From positions 124,001 through 188,000 of the forward strand of contig NZ_BMUI01000003.1 of assembly GCF_014650115.1 (NCBI RefSeq): DNA of 64,000 bases. The letters are read 5' to 3'. The stretch is from Streptomyces olivaceoviridis (lineage in GTDB: Bacteria > Actinomycetota > Actinomycetes > Streptomycetales > Streptomycetaceae). Position numbers and translations under genes: made by a program. Within the stretch, counting starts at the first letter, position 1, and every line of letters begins with the position of its first letter. The notes beneath the pieces were generated by a model. It saw only the letters and a list, made by a program, of their open reading frames with translations, did not search any database and was not told where the DNA came from. Below are positions 18,340 to 27,509 of this stretch, piece after piece.

Positions 18340-18837
18340 ATGGAGGACGAGGTCGATCGGCTGGTCGCAGCGTGGCGCCGGGAGCGTCCGGACCTCGACG
18401 TGGAGCCGCTGGAAGTACTCAGCCGGGTGAGCCGACTCGCCCGGCACCTCGACCGCGCCCGCCGGCTCGCCTTCGCCGAGCACCAGCTGGAGCCCTGGGA
18501 GTTCGACGTGCTGACCGCGCTGCGGCGCGCGGGCACGCCGTACCAGCTCTCCCCCGGCCAGCTGCTCACGCAGACACTGGTCACCTCGGGCACGATGACC
18601 AACCGCATCGACCGGCTGGCGAAGAAGGGCCTGGTCGAGCGGTTGCCCGACCCCAGCGACCGGCGGGGTGTGCTGGTACGGCTGACCGACGAGGGCCGCG
18701 ACCGCGCGGACCAGGCGCTGGCGGGCCTGCTGGAGCAGGAGCGGGCGATCCTCGCCGAGCTGTCCCGCGCCCAGCGCGCCGAACTGGCCGGTCTGCTACG
18801 CCAGCTGACCGCCCCGTTCGACAACATCCCCGGCTAG
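18340..18837 (+). CDS. tamR: MarR-family regulator TamR
   Basis: 165 aa; ATG at 18340. Winged-helix MarR fold: an N-terminal helix RLVAAWRRERPDLDVEPLEV as in the PecS/UrtR-like subgroup, then EFDVLTALRRAGTPYQLSPGQL, recognition helix TSGTMTNRIDRLAKKGLVER and the wing DPSDRRGVLVRLTDEG. In S. coelicolor TamR represses itself and tam and is released by citrate, aconitate and isocitrate; the same divergent arrangement and palindrome are present here. The 3' end overlaps the convergent response-regulator gene by 42 nt. Confidence 0.9.
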   Translation: MEDEVDRLVAAWRRERPDLDVEPLEVLSRVSRLARHLDRARRLAFAEHQLEPWEFDVLTALRRAGTPYQLSPGQLLTQTLVTSGTMTNRIDRLAKKGLVERLPDPSDRRGVLVRLTDEGRDRADQALAGLLEQERAILAELSRAQRAELAGLLRQLTAPFDNIPG

Positions 18838-19563
18838 GTCCACCGGTCCCACCCCGGCCCGCCGGGCCAGCGCGACGGCGGCCAGCGTGGAGTGGACGCC
18901 CAGCTTGCCGAGGACGTTCTGCATATGGGTGCGGACGGTGTGCGGGGAGAGGAACAGCCGCTCGGCGACGGCCTTGCGGCCGAGCCCGGCGACCATGCAG
19001 CGCAGCACCTCCCGCTCGCGCGGGGTGAGGGACTCCACCAGCCGCTCGCTCTCGGTGCGGTGCTTGCGCGCCGCCGTCAGCTCCTTCAGCACGCCGGTGA
19101 GCAGCGCGGGCGGCAGGTGCGTCTCGTCGCGCAGCACCCCCCGGATCACCGTCAGCAGCCGGGACAGCGAGCAGTCCTTGGCGACCCAGCCGGACGCCCC
19201 CGCCTGGAGCGCGAGGGCCGCGCGGCGCGGGTCGTCCTTCTCGGCGAGGACGACGATCCGTACGGCGGGGTGGGCGGCCCGGACCCCGGTGACCAGCGAG
19301 ATCCCGTCGACCAGGCCCTCCTCGTCGCCCTCCTGCACCGGCACGGCCGGGCGGGCGCCGGGCAGCCGGCCGCCCAGGTCGGCGTCGACCAGCAGGATGT
19401 CGTAGCGCCGGCCCTCACCGGCCGCGCGCTCCAGGCAGCGCAGCGCGGCCGGGCCGCTGCCGGCGGCGAAGACGTCGACGTCGGGCTCGGCGGCCAGGGC
19501 GGCGGCTAGCGACTCGGCGAAGATGCGGTGGTCGTCCACGACCAGGACTCGGATGCGAACCAC
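18796..19563 (-). CDS. NarL/LuxR-type response regulator (orphan)
   Basis: 255 aa; GTG at 19563 with AAGGGGG upstream. The receiver domain is intact: VVDDHRIFAES acidic pair, phospho-acceptor in YDILLVDADLGG, and conserved Lys in GASGWVAKD. A Pro/Gly-rich insert (RLPGARPAVPVQEGDEEG) after the Asp strand is unusual. The C-terminal LuxR HTH includes LTPREREVLRCMVAGLGRKAVAERLFLSPHTVRTHMQNVL (landmarks, about residues 178-217). No kinase gene is adjacent. The upstream region has a cluster of TCCGGA sites that could be its own binding sites. Confidence 0.92.
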   Translation of the reverse strand: MVRIRVLVVDDHRIFAESLAAALAAEPDVDVFAAGSGPAALRCLERAAGEGRRYDILLVDADLGGRLPGARPAVPVQEGDEEGLVDGISLVTGVRAAHPAVRIVVLAEKDDPRRAALALQAGASGWVAKDCSLSRLLTVIRGVLRDETHLPPALLTGVLKELTAARKHRTESERLVESLTPREREVLRCMVAGLGRKAVAERLFLSPHTVRTHMQNVLGKLGVHSTLAAVALARRAGVGPVDLAGDVVERGGQLA

Positions 19564-19885
19564 GTAACCCCCTTCCCCAGGCTCCGCGCGGAGCAGGGGA
19601 TACCCAAGGTCCGGAAAGCTCCGGAACTGGTCGGTCCGGAAAAGCCCGGAAAGGATCCGGAGAACGACGACCGGCGCGGGTACGACACCCGCGGAGAGGG
19701 GGCGCGCGCCGCACGGCCGCCGCCGTTGCGAACACTGCTACCCCCACCGCGGGCGCCGTACCCGCCTGTCTCGCCCCCTGAGCGGCACCGGCCCCCACCG
19801 GTGCTGCTCCACAGAGTACGGACGGGAGCACGCAGCGGAAGGCGAATTGCAGAACTGGCCGTCCGGCGCGTTTATGGTGTGCCGC
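19564..19885. other. Intergenic region with TCCGGA cluster
   Basis: 322 nt without a gene between the divergent response regulator and GNAT genes. It holds a 14-bp palindrome, GCTCCGCGCGGAGC (19581-19594), and four TCCGGA sites (19610, 19620, 19635, 19656) plus a CCCGGA at 19645. Just before the GNAT start there is a TATGGT -10-like element (19873-19878). Confidence 0.6.
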
Positions 19886-20329
19886 ATGTTTCGTATTGAG
19901 GCGGAAGTCGACAAAGAGCGACGTGATCTGCTCCGCGCACGGCTGTGGGACACCAACACGGCGGCGTCCCCGGTCCTGGCCGCGCTGCGCGGCACGCCCG
20001 GCGAACGCGAAGCCCCCCTGCACCTGTGGGCACTGGACCCCGCGGGCGACCTGGCGGGCGGCCTGGTCGGCCACACCTGGACGACCTGGCTGCACGTCAC
20101 CTACCTGTGGGTGGACGCCGCACACCGCGGCGCGGGCCTCGGCACCCGCCTGCTGGCGGAGGCGGAACGCATCGCCGCGACCGACCGCGGCTGCACGGCG
20201 TCCCGCCTGGAGACCTGGAACTTCCAGGCCCCGGAGTTCTACCGCAAACAGGGCTACGAGGTGGTGTGCGTGATCCCCGACTACCCGCCGGGGATCACGG
20301 AGTACACACTGACGAAGCGACTGGGCTGA
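19886..20329 (+). CDS. GNAT-family N-acetyltransferase
   Basis: 147 aa from ATG 19886. This start has no Shine-Dalgarno but lies 7 nt after a TATGGT -10-like box, so translation is probably leaderless; a TTG at 19847 would extend it without support. The GNAT fold shows in strand VTYLWVDAAHRGAGLGTRLLAEAERIA (motif A with R-G-x-G-L-G, about residues 72-98), then W-x-F-Q-A-P-E-F-Y-x-K-Q-G-Y (motif B). The substrate is unknown. It marks the left edge of an apparently accessory block and is convergent with the proline-rich gene. Confidence 0.85.
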   Translation: MFRIEAEVDKERRDLLRARLWDTNTAASPVLAALRGTPGEREAPLHLWALDPAGDLAGGLVGHTWTTWLHVTYLWVDAAHRGAGLGTRLLAEAERIAATDRGCTASRLETWNFQAPEFYRKQGYEVVCVIPDYPPGITEYTLTKRLG

Positions 20330-20335
20330 CGGGGC

Positions 20336-20797
20336 TCACTCCACCGCTGCGGGCGGGGGCGGGGGCGGATAGGGCGGTCGGGACGGAACCCGGGGGCCGG
20401 GCGGGCCCGACGGCGCGGGCGGAGGCGGCTGAGGTTCCATCGAGCGCCGGGGGCGGGGTGCCGCGGACCGGGGAGTCAGGGGCGGAGCCGGGCCCGGCGG
20501 GGGCGGGGGCGGCGGTTCCTCGCCCCCGAGCACCGGGCCGCCCGCTCGCAGCCGCTCGACGGTCCGCTGGGCCCGGCGCCGGGCCCGGGGGTCGTCGTCG
20601 CGCCGGAAGACCAGCCGCACGCTGAGCGGGGTGCGATACCCGAACGCGAGGCCGGCGCCGCGCGACTCCTCCGTGGCGATCAGCACGTAGCCGAGCGCGT
20701 GCGCGATCTCCTCGGCCCGAGCCTTCACGGACACCGGACCCCGGATCTCGACGTGTCCCCGGCCGTCGAAGCGCGAGCGGATCTCGTCGTCCTTCAT
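20336..20797 (-). CDS. Small protein with proline-rich tail, last gene of the type VII-like operon
   Basis: 153 aa; ATG at 20797 overlaps the upstream stop by one base (TGATG), indicating translational coupling. Residues 1-90 form a small alpha/beta domain (RFDGRGHVEIRG, ARAEEIAHALGYVLIATEE, TPLSVRLVFRRDDD); residues 95-153 are a proline-rich tail with runs of Pro. Proline-rich tails are common in type VII-associated and cell-surface proteins. I do not recognise the N-terminal domain, and no signal peptide is visible. Confidence 0.7.
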   Translation of the reverse strand: MKDDEIRSRFDGRGHVEIRGPVSVKARAEEIAHALGYVLIATEESRGAGLAFGYRTPLSVRLVFRRDDDPRARRRAQRTVERLRAGGPVLGGEEPPPPPPPGPAPPLTPRSAAPRPRRSMEPQPPPPAPSGPPGPRVPSRPPYPPPPPPAAVE

Positions 20798-21474
20798 CAG
20801 CGGTCCCCGTAGCGCGGCAGTTGTGCGGGAAAGTCCCCCGACCCCTTGCACTCCGCCAGCGCGTAGGCGTGGCGGGTGAGTTGATAGGCGAAGTCGGTCA
20901 GGGCCTGGCGCAGGGCCGCGCCCGAGACCCTGCTCTTTCCGGTCACACTGGCCTCCGCCACCAGGGCACGGGTCCCGGAGGCACCGTCGTCCCCTTCCCA
21001 CGCGTCCTTCGGCTCACAGGGCACGTACACGGAAGCGACGCCGTGGTCGGCGTCGACCTGCGCCAGCCCTGCCACACGGCCAGCCGAGGTCTGCACCACG
21101 GCGGTGCCCGCGGAACCGCCATAGCCGTCCGTCCAGTCAGCCTTCGACGATTCCCGCAGATTCACTCCTCCCGAAAGAATCGAGTGACCGCTGGTGGAAA
21201 CACGGCAGTCGAACATGAAGTCCCGCCCGCTGCCTTTGTGATCCGCCCATTCGTCCGCTGCGCGCGCCTGCGGCAGAGTGTGAATGACGAGATCTCGCTG
21301 GACGGAAGCCTCACACACCTTGTCCGGTAGCAGGTACAGCCCTTTCACGAAGAACAGGAAGAGGCCGCCGCACACCAGCGCGAGGATCGCTATGGCAACG
21401 AAGAACGCTCTGACCGAGTAGGGCTTCCTCACGGAATAGGTCTTCCGCATACGACCGGGACCTGTCTCACCCAT
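20797..21474 (-). CDS. One-TM protein with exported domain, unknown function
   Basis: 225 aa from ATG 21474, overlapping the upstream stop by 8 nt; an internal ATG at 21450 is possible. A short basic cytoplasmic tail is followed by a TM helix (FFVAIAILALVCGGLFLFFV) and an extracytoplasmic domain of about 175 residues with cysteines at VCEASV, FDCRVS, VPCEP and AECKG, suggesting two disulphides. It is the third gene of the operon headed by the WXG-like protein. I do not recognise the domain. It could anchor or chaperone the secreted partner. Confidence 0.75.
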   Translation of the reverse strand: MGETGPGRMRKTYSVRKPYSVRAFFVAIAILALVCGGLFLFFVKGLYLLPDKVCEASVQRDLVIHTLPQARAADEWADHKGSGRDFMFDCRVSTSGHSILSGGVNLRESSKADWTDGYGGSAGTAVVQTSAGRVAGLAQVDADHGVASVYVPCEPKDAWEGDDGASGTRALVAEASVTGKSRVSGAALRQALTDFAYQLTRHAYALAECKGSGDFPAQLPRYGDR

Positions 21475-23638
21475 ACTTCACCTTCGAGCGGTTCAGGTAG
21501 TAGTCGGCGTCCTTCCAGCCGTCATTGACGGCTTGCCCCACCGAGTCGTCGATCTCGTCCTTCGGCAAGTGCACGTTGTTGCGCGCCAGGGCGTCGTCCA
21601 CCGACCAGATCGTCTGCTGGCTGACCGAGTCCCGCATCGCGAACAGATCCTTACTGGAGTAGTACAGCGCCTGATCCTCGGCACCCTTCATCTGCTGCCC
21701 GTCGAGCAGACGGTCGACGGCGGCACCGGCAACGGCTCCGGCTCCGCCTCCGAGTACAGATCCCATGACGTCGCCACCGTACTCCGCCGGGACCTTGAGG
21801 CCGGTCAAACCGATCGCAACCCAGGTCTTGGCGAAATCCCCCTTGGCCTTGAGCTCATCGTTGTACTCCTTCTCGCCATCGATGGCCTTGCCTACTTCCG
21901 AGTTCGCTGCGGAATGACCGACGATTCCCTCGATGATCCCGGCGTTCCTGCCGATGTCGTTGAGAACCTGTTTCTGATCGCCGTCGAACAGGCCTGGGTT
22001 CGACAGGTGCTCCTGCAAGAGACTTCCGGTATAGATGCTCTCGCCGTAGACGATCCCGGCACGCCCGGCGGGATCCGCGGCGGTGGCTGACAGGAAACGC
22101 GTGACATCCGTGAGGTTCAGACCCCTTGGGGAGTCACTGTTCGTGAGGAAGACGGTCTCGCTTCCCGGTCCCTTGATGGCGCAGCTGATCTCCGGCATGT
22201 ACGCGGCGGCCATGTCCCCGAAACTCTCACCGAGGCCCTTGGACACGAGGTCGGCGCCACCGTCGGGATCGGCCACCGCCTGCATGACGTTCGCCATGAT
22301 CTTGACCTGGGCCGTGCTGTGCGGCGGGGCCGCGGAGGAGGTGTCGCCGTTGGCGACACCGGTGACCGCGCTTTCCAGGGCGCGCCCGAGGGACTCGCCC
22401 CGGTCCGTGTACCTGGTGGTGGCGAGCATGTGGTCCAGGTCCGACTTGGCCTCGAAGGCGTGCTCGGCCGCCTCGGGGTTGTGGGAGAGGCCGTCGAACA
22501 GTCCCTCCAGCGGGTCCCGGCCGTTGCCGTCACCGAAGACCAGGTCCAGGCCGTTGTACCCCTTGACCCACCGGTCGTTGGTGTTCGAGTCCCCCGCCCC
22601 CTTGTCCGCCTTGAAGAGGTCCTTGCGGTAGTCGTCGAGGAACTCGGTGTCGTACTGGCCGTCGTGCATGAGGCTGCTGATGACCTGGTAGCCGAGTGCG
22701 CCGATCGGGCTGGGCGACTTGGGGTCGCGGAAGTTGGTGGTGGCCTCGGCGAGGAGATCCTTCTTCCACCCCCGCATCGCATCCGTGTCCGAGAAGGTCG
22801 CCGTGGCCAGGGTCAGGCTCAGGTTGGACTGCAGGTCCTTCATCGCCTGGAGTTCCGAGCCCCTGGCGCCTGCGTGGGAGTAGGCCATGTCGGCCCAGAA
22901 CTGGAGCGTCCCCTTGGCCCCCAGGCGGGTCGCGAACCGTTCCGCGAACAGGGGGTCGTCGTGGTACTTCGCCATCTCGCGAGTGAAGGCGGCGATGTCG
23001 TCGAGGGACATGTCGTCCGGATGCTTGGCCATCTTCGCGAGCTTCTCCGCCGCCGCGACGGCCTTGACCGCCTCGTCCCGGTCCCCGTAGGAGGCGTCGG
23101 AGAAGCCGTACTCGGCCTGGTCGACGAGGAGCCTGAGCACCTTCGCCGCGCTGTTGTCGCTCTCCGTCGCCTTGCTCAGGATGCCCTGGATCTCGTTACG
23201 GAAGGCGTCGACCACCTTCTGGTCCGTCGCGCCGGTGTTCCCACTGGGGTCGGACGTCCAGTCGGGACGGGTGTTGCCCATGACGGAGAACGTGCCGTCA
23301 TGGTTGTCGATCACGGTCAGGTTCTTGTCGTTGGCCCGCTTGATCGCGTCGTTGAGCTGGGTGCGGAAGCTGATGAGTTCGCCACGCGTGTCACTGAGGA
23401 TCTTGGTGATGGAGTCGGCCTGCGTGTGCGCGTCGGCGAACTCGGCGGCGGTCTTGGCGATGAACTCCCGGCTGACGGTCGCGTTGAGACCCGCCCATGT
23501 CGCTTTGTCGGCCTTCGCCTTCAGGTTGTCCTCGGCGTCCTTCTTCAGGTCGGCGAGCTTCTTCGTCATCTGCTCCCAGTCGGTGACCGCTTCACCGAGC
23601 TTGGCGAAGTTGCCGTGGCGCAGTGCGTCGAGGTCCAT
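21467..23638 (-). CDS. DUF6571-like large protein with WXG/ESX-like N-terminus, putative type VII substrate
   Basis: 723 aa; ATG at 23638, 5 nt after the WXG-like gene stop. Residues 1-115 are a helical hairpin rich in Lys, Ala and Asp (FAKLGEAVTDWEQMTKKLADL, W-A-G-L at the turn), as in WXG/LXG-type N-termini. The long middle (120-610) is helical and matches my memory of Streptomyces DUF6571 proteins. Near residue 610 a glycine-rich helix, GGDVMGSVLGGGAGAVAGAAV, may insert in a membrane. The C-terminus (640-723) is polar and shows no catalytic motif I recognise. Base composition looks slightly lower in GC than the neighbours, consistent with accessory DNA. The family name is from memory. Confidence 0.65.
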   Translation of the reverse strand: MDLDALRHGNFAKLGEAVTDWEQMTKKLADLKKDAEDNLKAKADKATWAGLNATVSREFIAKTAAEFADAHTQADSITKILSDTRGELISFRTQLNDAIKRANDKNLTVIDNHDGTFSVMGNTRPDWTSDPSGNTGATDQKVVDAFRNEIQGILSKATESDNSAAKVLRLLVDQAEYGFSDASYGDRDEAVKAVAAAEKLAKMAKHPDDMSLDDIAAFTREMAKYHDDPLFAERFATRLGAKGTLQFWADMAYSHAGARGSELQAMKDLQSNLSLTLATATFSDTDAMRGWKKDLLAEATTNFRDPKSPSPIGALGYQVISSLMHDGQYDTEFLDDYRKDLFKADKGAGDSNTNDRWVKGYNGLDLVFGDGNGRDPLEGLFDGLSHNPEAAEHAFEAKSDLDHMLATTRYTDRGESLGRALESAVTGVANGDTSSAAPPHSTAQVKIMANVMQAVADPDGGADLVSKGLGESFGDMAAAYMPEISCAIKGPGSETVFLTNSDSPRGLNLTDVTRFLSATAADPAGRAGIVYGESIYTGSLLQEHLSNPGLFDGDQKQVLNDIGRNAGIIEGIVGHSAANSEVGKAIDGEKEYNDELKAKGDFAKTWVAIGLTGLKVPAEYGGDVMGSVLGGGAGAVAGAAVDRLLDGQQMKGAEDQALYYSSKDLFAMRDSVSQQTIWSVDDALARNNVHLPKDEIDDSVGQAVNDGWKDADYYLNRSKVKYG

Positions 23639-23643
23639 CGGAG

Positions 23644-24090
23644 TCAGTGGCCCTTCCGGTCGTCGAAGCCCTCGTCGAGTGTGGCGATGCTGCTGACCGA
23701 GCCGGCGATGTAGGAGTCGTCGGCGTCGTGCTGGTTCTTGGTGTAGCGCAGGTGGTTGGAGATGTGGGCGCAGGCGTCCAGCAGGGTCTTGGTCTGCTCG
23801 CTCCAGCGTTGCGTCACATGCTCCAGCGCGCCTCCCAGGGCGAAACCCTGGCCTTTGAGTCCGCCTGCCGCCGCCTCCGAGGCCACGCGCGCGTGCCCGC
23901 TGTAGGTCGTGAAGTGGTCGAACAGCTCATGGGCCGCCTTGCCGACCTCTTCGAGATCCCTGTGCCCTACGACAAGGTCTCCCCGGGTACCGCCCCCGCC
24001 CTGGTCGGCCGGGTACTGGTTGAGCTGCATGCGTGTGGAATGCCGATCGGCCGCCTGGGCCTTCAGCTGGTCCCACTCCTCCCACGCCAT
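23644..24090 (-). CDS. WXG100/EspC-like small helical protein
   Basis: 148 aa; ATG at 24090 with GGGGGAGG upstream. Predicted helical, starting MAWEEWDQLKAQAADRHS, with a central DLEEVGKAAHELFDHF helix and a C-terminal RWSEQTKTLLDACAHISNHL helix followed by Y-x-x-x-Q-H-D. This is the layout of ESX/type VII substrates with a helix turn and a Y-x-x-x-D/E-like tail. It heads a four-gene operon with gaps or overlaps of 1-8 nt. Family assignment is by fold-like appearance, not by a diagnostic motif. Confidence 0.6.
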   Translation of the reverse strand: MAWEEWDQLKAQAADRHSTRMQLNQYPADQGGGGTRGDLVVGHRDLEEVGKAAHELFDHFTTYSGHARVASEAAAGGLKGQGFALGGALEHVTQRWSEQTKTLLDACAHISNHLRYTKNQHDADDSYIAGSVSSIATLDEGFDDRKGH

Positions 24091-24205
24091 ATGTGGCCTC
24101 CCCCGTCCCTCCTCGTGCACCGCCGGGCACGGCGGTGACCGGCATGCACATTACTGGCTATGCCAAATCCGAGGCGGAGCAGGGCACTTCGCCTTCCGGG
24201 AGCAC

Positions 24206-24252
24206 GGGGCCGGCGATGACGCCGGCCCCGTACACGGTGACCGCGTACGGGG
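24206..24252 (-). terminator. Terminator of the gal operon
   Basis: Two overlapping, mutually exclusive hairpins: GGGGCCGGC (24206-24214) with GCCGGCCCC (24221-24229), and CCCCGTAC (24226-24233) with GTACGGGG (24245-24252). They lie 30-76 nt after the galK stop and separate gal from the WXG-like operon on the same strand. Confidence 0.75.
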
Positions 24253-24281
24253 CCGGTATGGGCCAGTCGGGACGACGGGTG

Positions 24282-25436
24282 TCAGCTCAGCCGCCGGGCC
24301 CCCGGCGAAGGGACCGCCTCGAAGATTCGCGGGGTCTTGAAGTCCGCCGCCGCGAAGGCTTCTTCGACCGCCTTGGTCAGGGTGTCCACGTCGGCCGCCT
24401 CCGCCAGGACGATCGCCGAGCCGCCGAAGCCGCCGCCGGTCATGCGGGCGCCCAGGGCGCCGGCGGCGAGGGCCGTGTCGACGACCAGGTCCAGCTCCGG
24501 GCAGGAGATGCGGAAGTCGTCGCGCAGGGAGGCGTGGCCCTCGGTGAGGACCGGGCCGATGGCGCGAGTGTCGCCGGCGCGCAGCAGGGCGACGGTGCGT
24601 TCGACCCGTTCGTCCTCCGTGACCACGTGGCGGACCAGACGGATGACCTCCTCCTCGTCGCCGAGGCGGGCGAGGGCCTCGTCGAGGCCGTCGTAGGGGA
24701 TGTCCCGCAGGGCGTCGACGCCGAGCAGGGCCGCGCCCTTCTCGCAGCCGGCCCGGCGCTTGCCGTACTCGCCGCCGCTGTGGGCGTGCTTGACCTGGGT
24801 GTCGACCACCAGCAGCCGCAGGCCCTCGGCCACGAGGTCGAAGGGGATCTGCTGCTGGGACAGGTCACGGGTGTCCAGGAACAGCGCGTGGCCCTGCTCG
24901 CAGCAGGCCGACGCCGTCTGGTCCATGATCCCGGTCGGCGCGCCGACGTAGACGTTCTCGGCGCGCTGGCACAGACGGGCCAGCTTCCAGCGCTGGAGGC
25001 CGAGGTCGTACAGGTCGTTCAGCGCCAGGGCGATCACGACCTCCAGCGCGGCCGACGAGGACAGGCCCGCGCCCGTCGGGACCGTCGAGGACAGGTGGAC
25101 GTCGGCGCCGGTCACCTCGTGACCCGCCTCGCGCAGCGCCCAGACGACGCCCGCCGGGTACGCCGTCCACTTCCGGTCGGTCCCCGGGGCGAGGGCGTCC
25201 AGCCGCAGCTCCACGACCCCGCCCTCGACGTCCTCCGAGTGCAGGCGCAGGACGCCGTCGTCACGGCGGGAGACCGCGGCGACCGCCTGGTGCGGCAGCG
25301 CGAACGGCATGACGAAGCCGTCGTTGTAGTCGGTGTGCTCACCGATGAGGTTGACCCGGCCGGGCGCCGCCCACACGCCCTCCGGCTCGGCCCCGTACAG
25401 CTCGGCGAAACGCTCCGCGACCTGCTGTGCACCCAC
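24282..25436 (-). CDS. galK: Galactokinase
   Basis: 384 aa; GTG at 25436 overlaps the galE stop by one base (TAGTG) with AAGGGAG upstream. It phosphorylates galactose to galactose-1-phosphate. GHMP-kinase motifs are present: galactose signature GRVNLIGEHTDYNDGFVMP (residues 24-42), ATP loop PTGAGLSSSAALE, and C-terminal GARMTGGGFGGSAIVL. Last gene of galT-galE-galK, followed by a double-hairpin terminator. Length is normal. Confidence 0.96.
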   Translation of the reverse strand: MGAQQVAERFAELYGAEPEGVWAAPGRVNLIGEHTDYNDGFVMPFALPHQAVAAVSRRDDGVLRLHSEDVEGGVVELRLDALAPGTDRKWTAYPAGVVWALREAGHEVTGADVHLSSTVPTGAGLSSSAALEVVIALALNDLYDLGLQRWKLARLCQRAENVYVGAPTGIMDQTASACCEQGHALFLDTRDLSQQQIPFDLVAEGLRLLVVDTQVKHAHSGGEYGKRRAGCEKGAALLGVDALRDIPYDGLDEALARLGDEEEVIRLVRHVVTEDERVERTVALLRAGDTRAIGPVLTEGHASLRDDFRISCPELDLVVDTALAAGALGARMTGGGFGGSAIVLAEAADVDTLTKAVEEAFAAADFKTPRIFEAVPSPGARRLS

Positions 25437-26398
25437 TAGTGCTCCCTTGTGATGCTCTGCGCGAACTCCCACGCGTCCGCGACGATGCCCGCGAGGTCCG
25501 CGCGGGTCGGGTTCCAGCCCAGTTTCTCGCGGGCGGTGTCCGCGGAGGCGACCAGGACCGCCGGGTCGCCGCCCCGGCGCGGGGCCACCACCTCGGGGAT
25601 CGGGTGGCCGGTGACCTCGCGGACGGTCTCGATGACCTGGCGGACGGAGAAGCCGTTGCCGTTGCCGAGGTTGCAGATCAGGTGCTCGCCCGGGGTGGCG
25701 GCCCGGACGGCCAGCAGGTGGGCTTCGGCCAGGTCGGCGACGTGGATGTAGTCGCGGACGCAGGTGCCGTCGGCGGTCGGGTAGTCGTCGCCGAAGACCG
25801 AGATCGCGTCGCGGCGGCCCTGGGCGACCTGGAGGACCAGCGGGATCAGGTGCGACTCGGGGTCGTGCCGCTCGCCGTACGCTCCGTACGCGCCCGCCAC
25901 GTTGAAGTAGCGCAGGGAGACCGCCGCCAGGCCGTGCGCGTGCGCCTCGCCGGTGATCATGTGGTCGACGGCGAGCTTGGAGGCACCGTAGGGGCTGGTG
26001 GGCCGCGTCGGCGCGGTCTCCGGGATCGGGGTCCGCTCCGGCTCGCCGTAGGTCGCGGCGGTGGAGGAGAAGACCAGCTTGCGGACACCGGCCTCGCGCA
26101 TCGCGGCGAGCAGGGCCATGCTGCCGCCGACGTTGTTGTCCCAGTACTTCTCGGGCTTCACCACCGACTCGCCGACCTGGGAGAACGCGGCGAAGTGCAG
26201 CACGCCGTCGAAGGAGGGGTCGAGCCACTTGGCGGCGTCGCGGATGTCGCCCTCGATGAAGGCCGCGCCCGCCGGGACGCCCGCGCGGAAGCCGGTGGAG
26301 AGGTTGTCGAGGACGGTGACCTCGTGGCCGGCCTCCAGCAGGTGCTGGGCCACCACACTGCCTACGTATCCCGCGCCACCCGTCACCAGGTACTTCAT
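25436..26398 (-). CDS. galE: UDP-glucose 4-epimerase
   Basis: 320 aa; ATG at 26398 overlaps the galT stop (ATGA). It interconverts UDP-galactose and UDP-glucose with bound NAD. The extended-SDR fold shows the NAD motif [16 protein letters not shown] at the N-terminus, FSSTAATYG, the catalytic YGASK pair near residue 142, and the substrate loop NVAGAYG. Length matches the actinobacterial GalE. Co-translated with both neighbours. Confidence 0.96.
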   Translation of the reverse strand: MKYLVTGGAGYVGSVVAQHLLEAGHEVTVLDNLSTGFRAGVPAGAAFIEGDIRDAAKWLDPSFDGVLHFAAFSQVGESVVKPEKYWDNNVGGSMALLAAMREAGVRKLVFSSTAATYGEPERTPIPETAPTRPTSPYGASKLAVDHMITGEAHAHGLAAVSLRYFNVAGAYGAYGERHDPESHLIPLVLQVAQGRRDAISVFGDDYPTADGTCVRDYIHVADLAEAHLLAVRAATPGEHLICNLGNGNGFSVRQVIETVREVTGHPIPEVVAPRRGGDPAVLVASADTAREKLGWNPTRADLAGIVADAWEFAQSITREH

Positions 26399-27456
26399 GA
26401 ACTCGCTACCTCTCGCAGTCGCTCGGCCGCGCGCTCCGGCGGCACGTCGTTGATGAACACGCTCATGCCGGACTCGGAACCCGCGAGGAACTTCAGCTTG
26501 CCGGAAGTACGGCGGATGGTGAAAAGCTCTAGGTGGAGCGCGAAATCGTCGCGCGTGACACCGTCGAACTCCTCCAGCGCGCCGAACGGCGCCTGGTGCC
26601 AGCCCGCGATGTACGGCGTGGGCGGCTCGCCCTCGCCGAAGATCCGGTCGAAGCGCCTCAAGAGTTCCAGATAGACCTGGGGGAACTCTGTGCGGGCCGC
26701 CTCGTCCAGGGCGAGCAGGTCGGGCACGCGGCGCTTGGGGTACAGGTGGACCTCGTACGGCCAGTGCGCCGCGTACGGCACGAAGGCCGCCCAGTGTTCA
26801 CCCTCAAGGACGACCCGCTCGCCGGCGACTTCCCGTTCCAGGACGGCGTCGAACAGGTTCTCCCCGCCGGTGGCCTCCTTGTGGGCCGCGAGCGAGCGGA
26901 GCATCAGCGCGGTGCGCGGGGTGGTGAAGGGGTAGGCGTAGATCTGCCCGTGCGGGTGGCCGAGGGTCACACCGATCTCGGCACCGCGGTTCTCGAAACA
27001 GAACACCTGCTCGACGGTGGGCAGGTGCGACAGCTCCGACGTGCGGTCCGTCCACGCGTCGAGCACCAGCCGCGCCTGCTCGACGCCCAGGTCCGCGAAG
27101 GAGGCGTCGTGGTCGGAGGTGAAGCAGACGACCTCGCAGCGGCCGGAGTCGCCGGCGAGGGAGGGGAACCGGTTCTCGAAGACGGCGACGTCGTACGAGG
27201 AGTCCGGGATCTCGCTGAGCCGGTCGCCGCGGGTGGGGCACAGGGGGCATTCGTCGGCCGGCGGGTGGTAGGTGCGGCCCTGGCGGTGCGAGGCCACGGC
27301 GACCGAGTCGCCGAGCAGCGGGTCGCGGCGGATCTCGGAGGTGGTGACCGTACGGTCCAGCGGGCGCCGGTCGACCGCGTCGCGCACGGTGTCGTCCCGC
27401 AGGTCGTAGTAGATCAGCTCACGACCGTCGGCCAGCCGGGTCGAGGTCTTCTTCAC
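26395..27456 (-). CDS. galT: Galactose-1-phosphate uridylyltransferase
   Basis: 353 aa; GTG at 27456 with AAGGAG upstream. It transfers UMP from UDP-glucose to galactose-1-phosphate. The active-site HPHGQ (covalent uridylyl-His) is present in [14 protein letters not shown], and the zinc-site pair CPLCP near residue 72. First gene of the operon. The divergent upstream region is AT-rich and has repeated TTTGTTTG and TGTGAT elements on the gal strand. Length is normal. Confidence 0.96.
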   Translation of the reverse strand: MKKTSTRLADGRELIYYDLRDDTVRDAVDRRPLDRTVTTSEIRRDPLLGDSVAVASHRQGRTYHPPADECPLCPTRGDRLSEIPDSSYDVAVFENRFPSLAGDSGRCEVVCFTSDHDASFADLGVEQARLVLDAWTDRTSELSHLPTVEQVFCFENRGAEIGVTLGHPHGQIYAYPFTTPRTALMLRSLAAHKEATGGENLFDAVLEREVAGERVVLEGEHWAAFVPYAAHWPYEVHLYPKRRVPDLLALDEAARTEFPQVYLELLRRFDRIFGEGEPPTPYIAGWHQAPFGALEEFDGVTRDDFALHLELFTIRRTSGKLKFLAGSESGMSVFINDVPPERAAERLREVASS

Positions 27457-27509
27457 GCCGGACTCCTTGTTCGGGCCCTACGGGTGTGTCCGCACCCAAT
27501 CACTCAACA

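Noticed and set aside
18796..18837. A frameshift joining the tamR and response-regulator genes
   Set aside because: They are convergent genes overlapping by 42 nt at their 3' ends; both have complete domains and normal lengths.
24091..24281. One long transcript from galT through the WXG-like operon
   Set aside because: Two hairpins at 24206-24252 follow galK, and the base composition and function of the two blocks differ.
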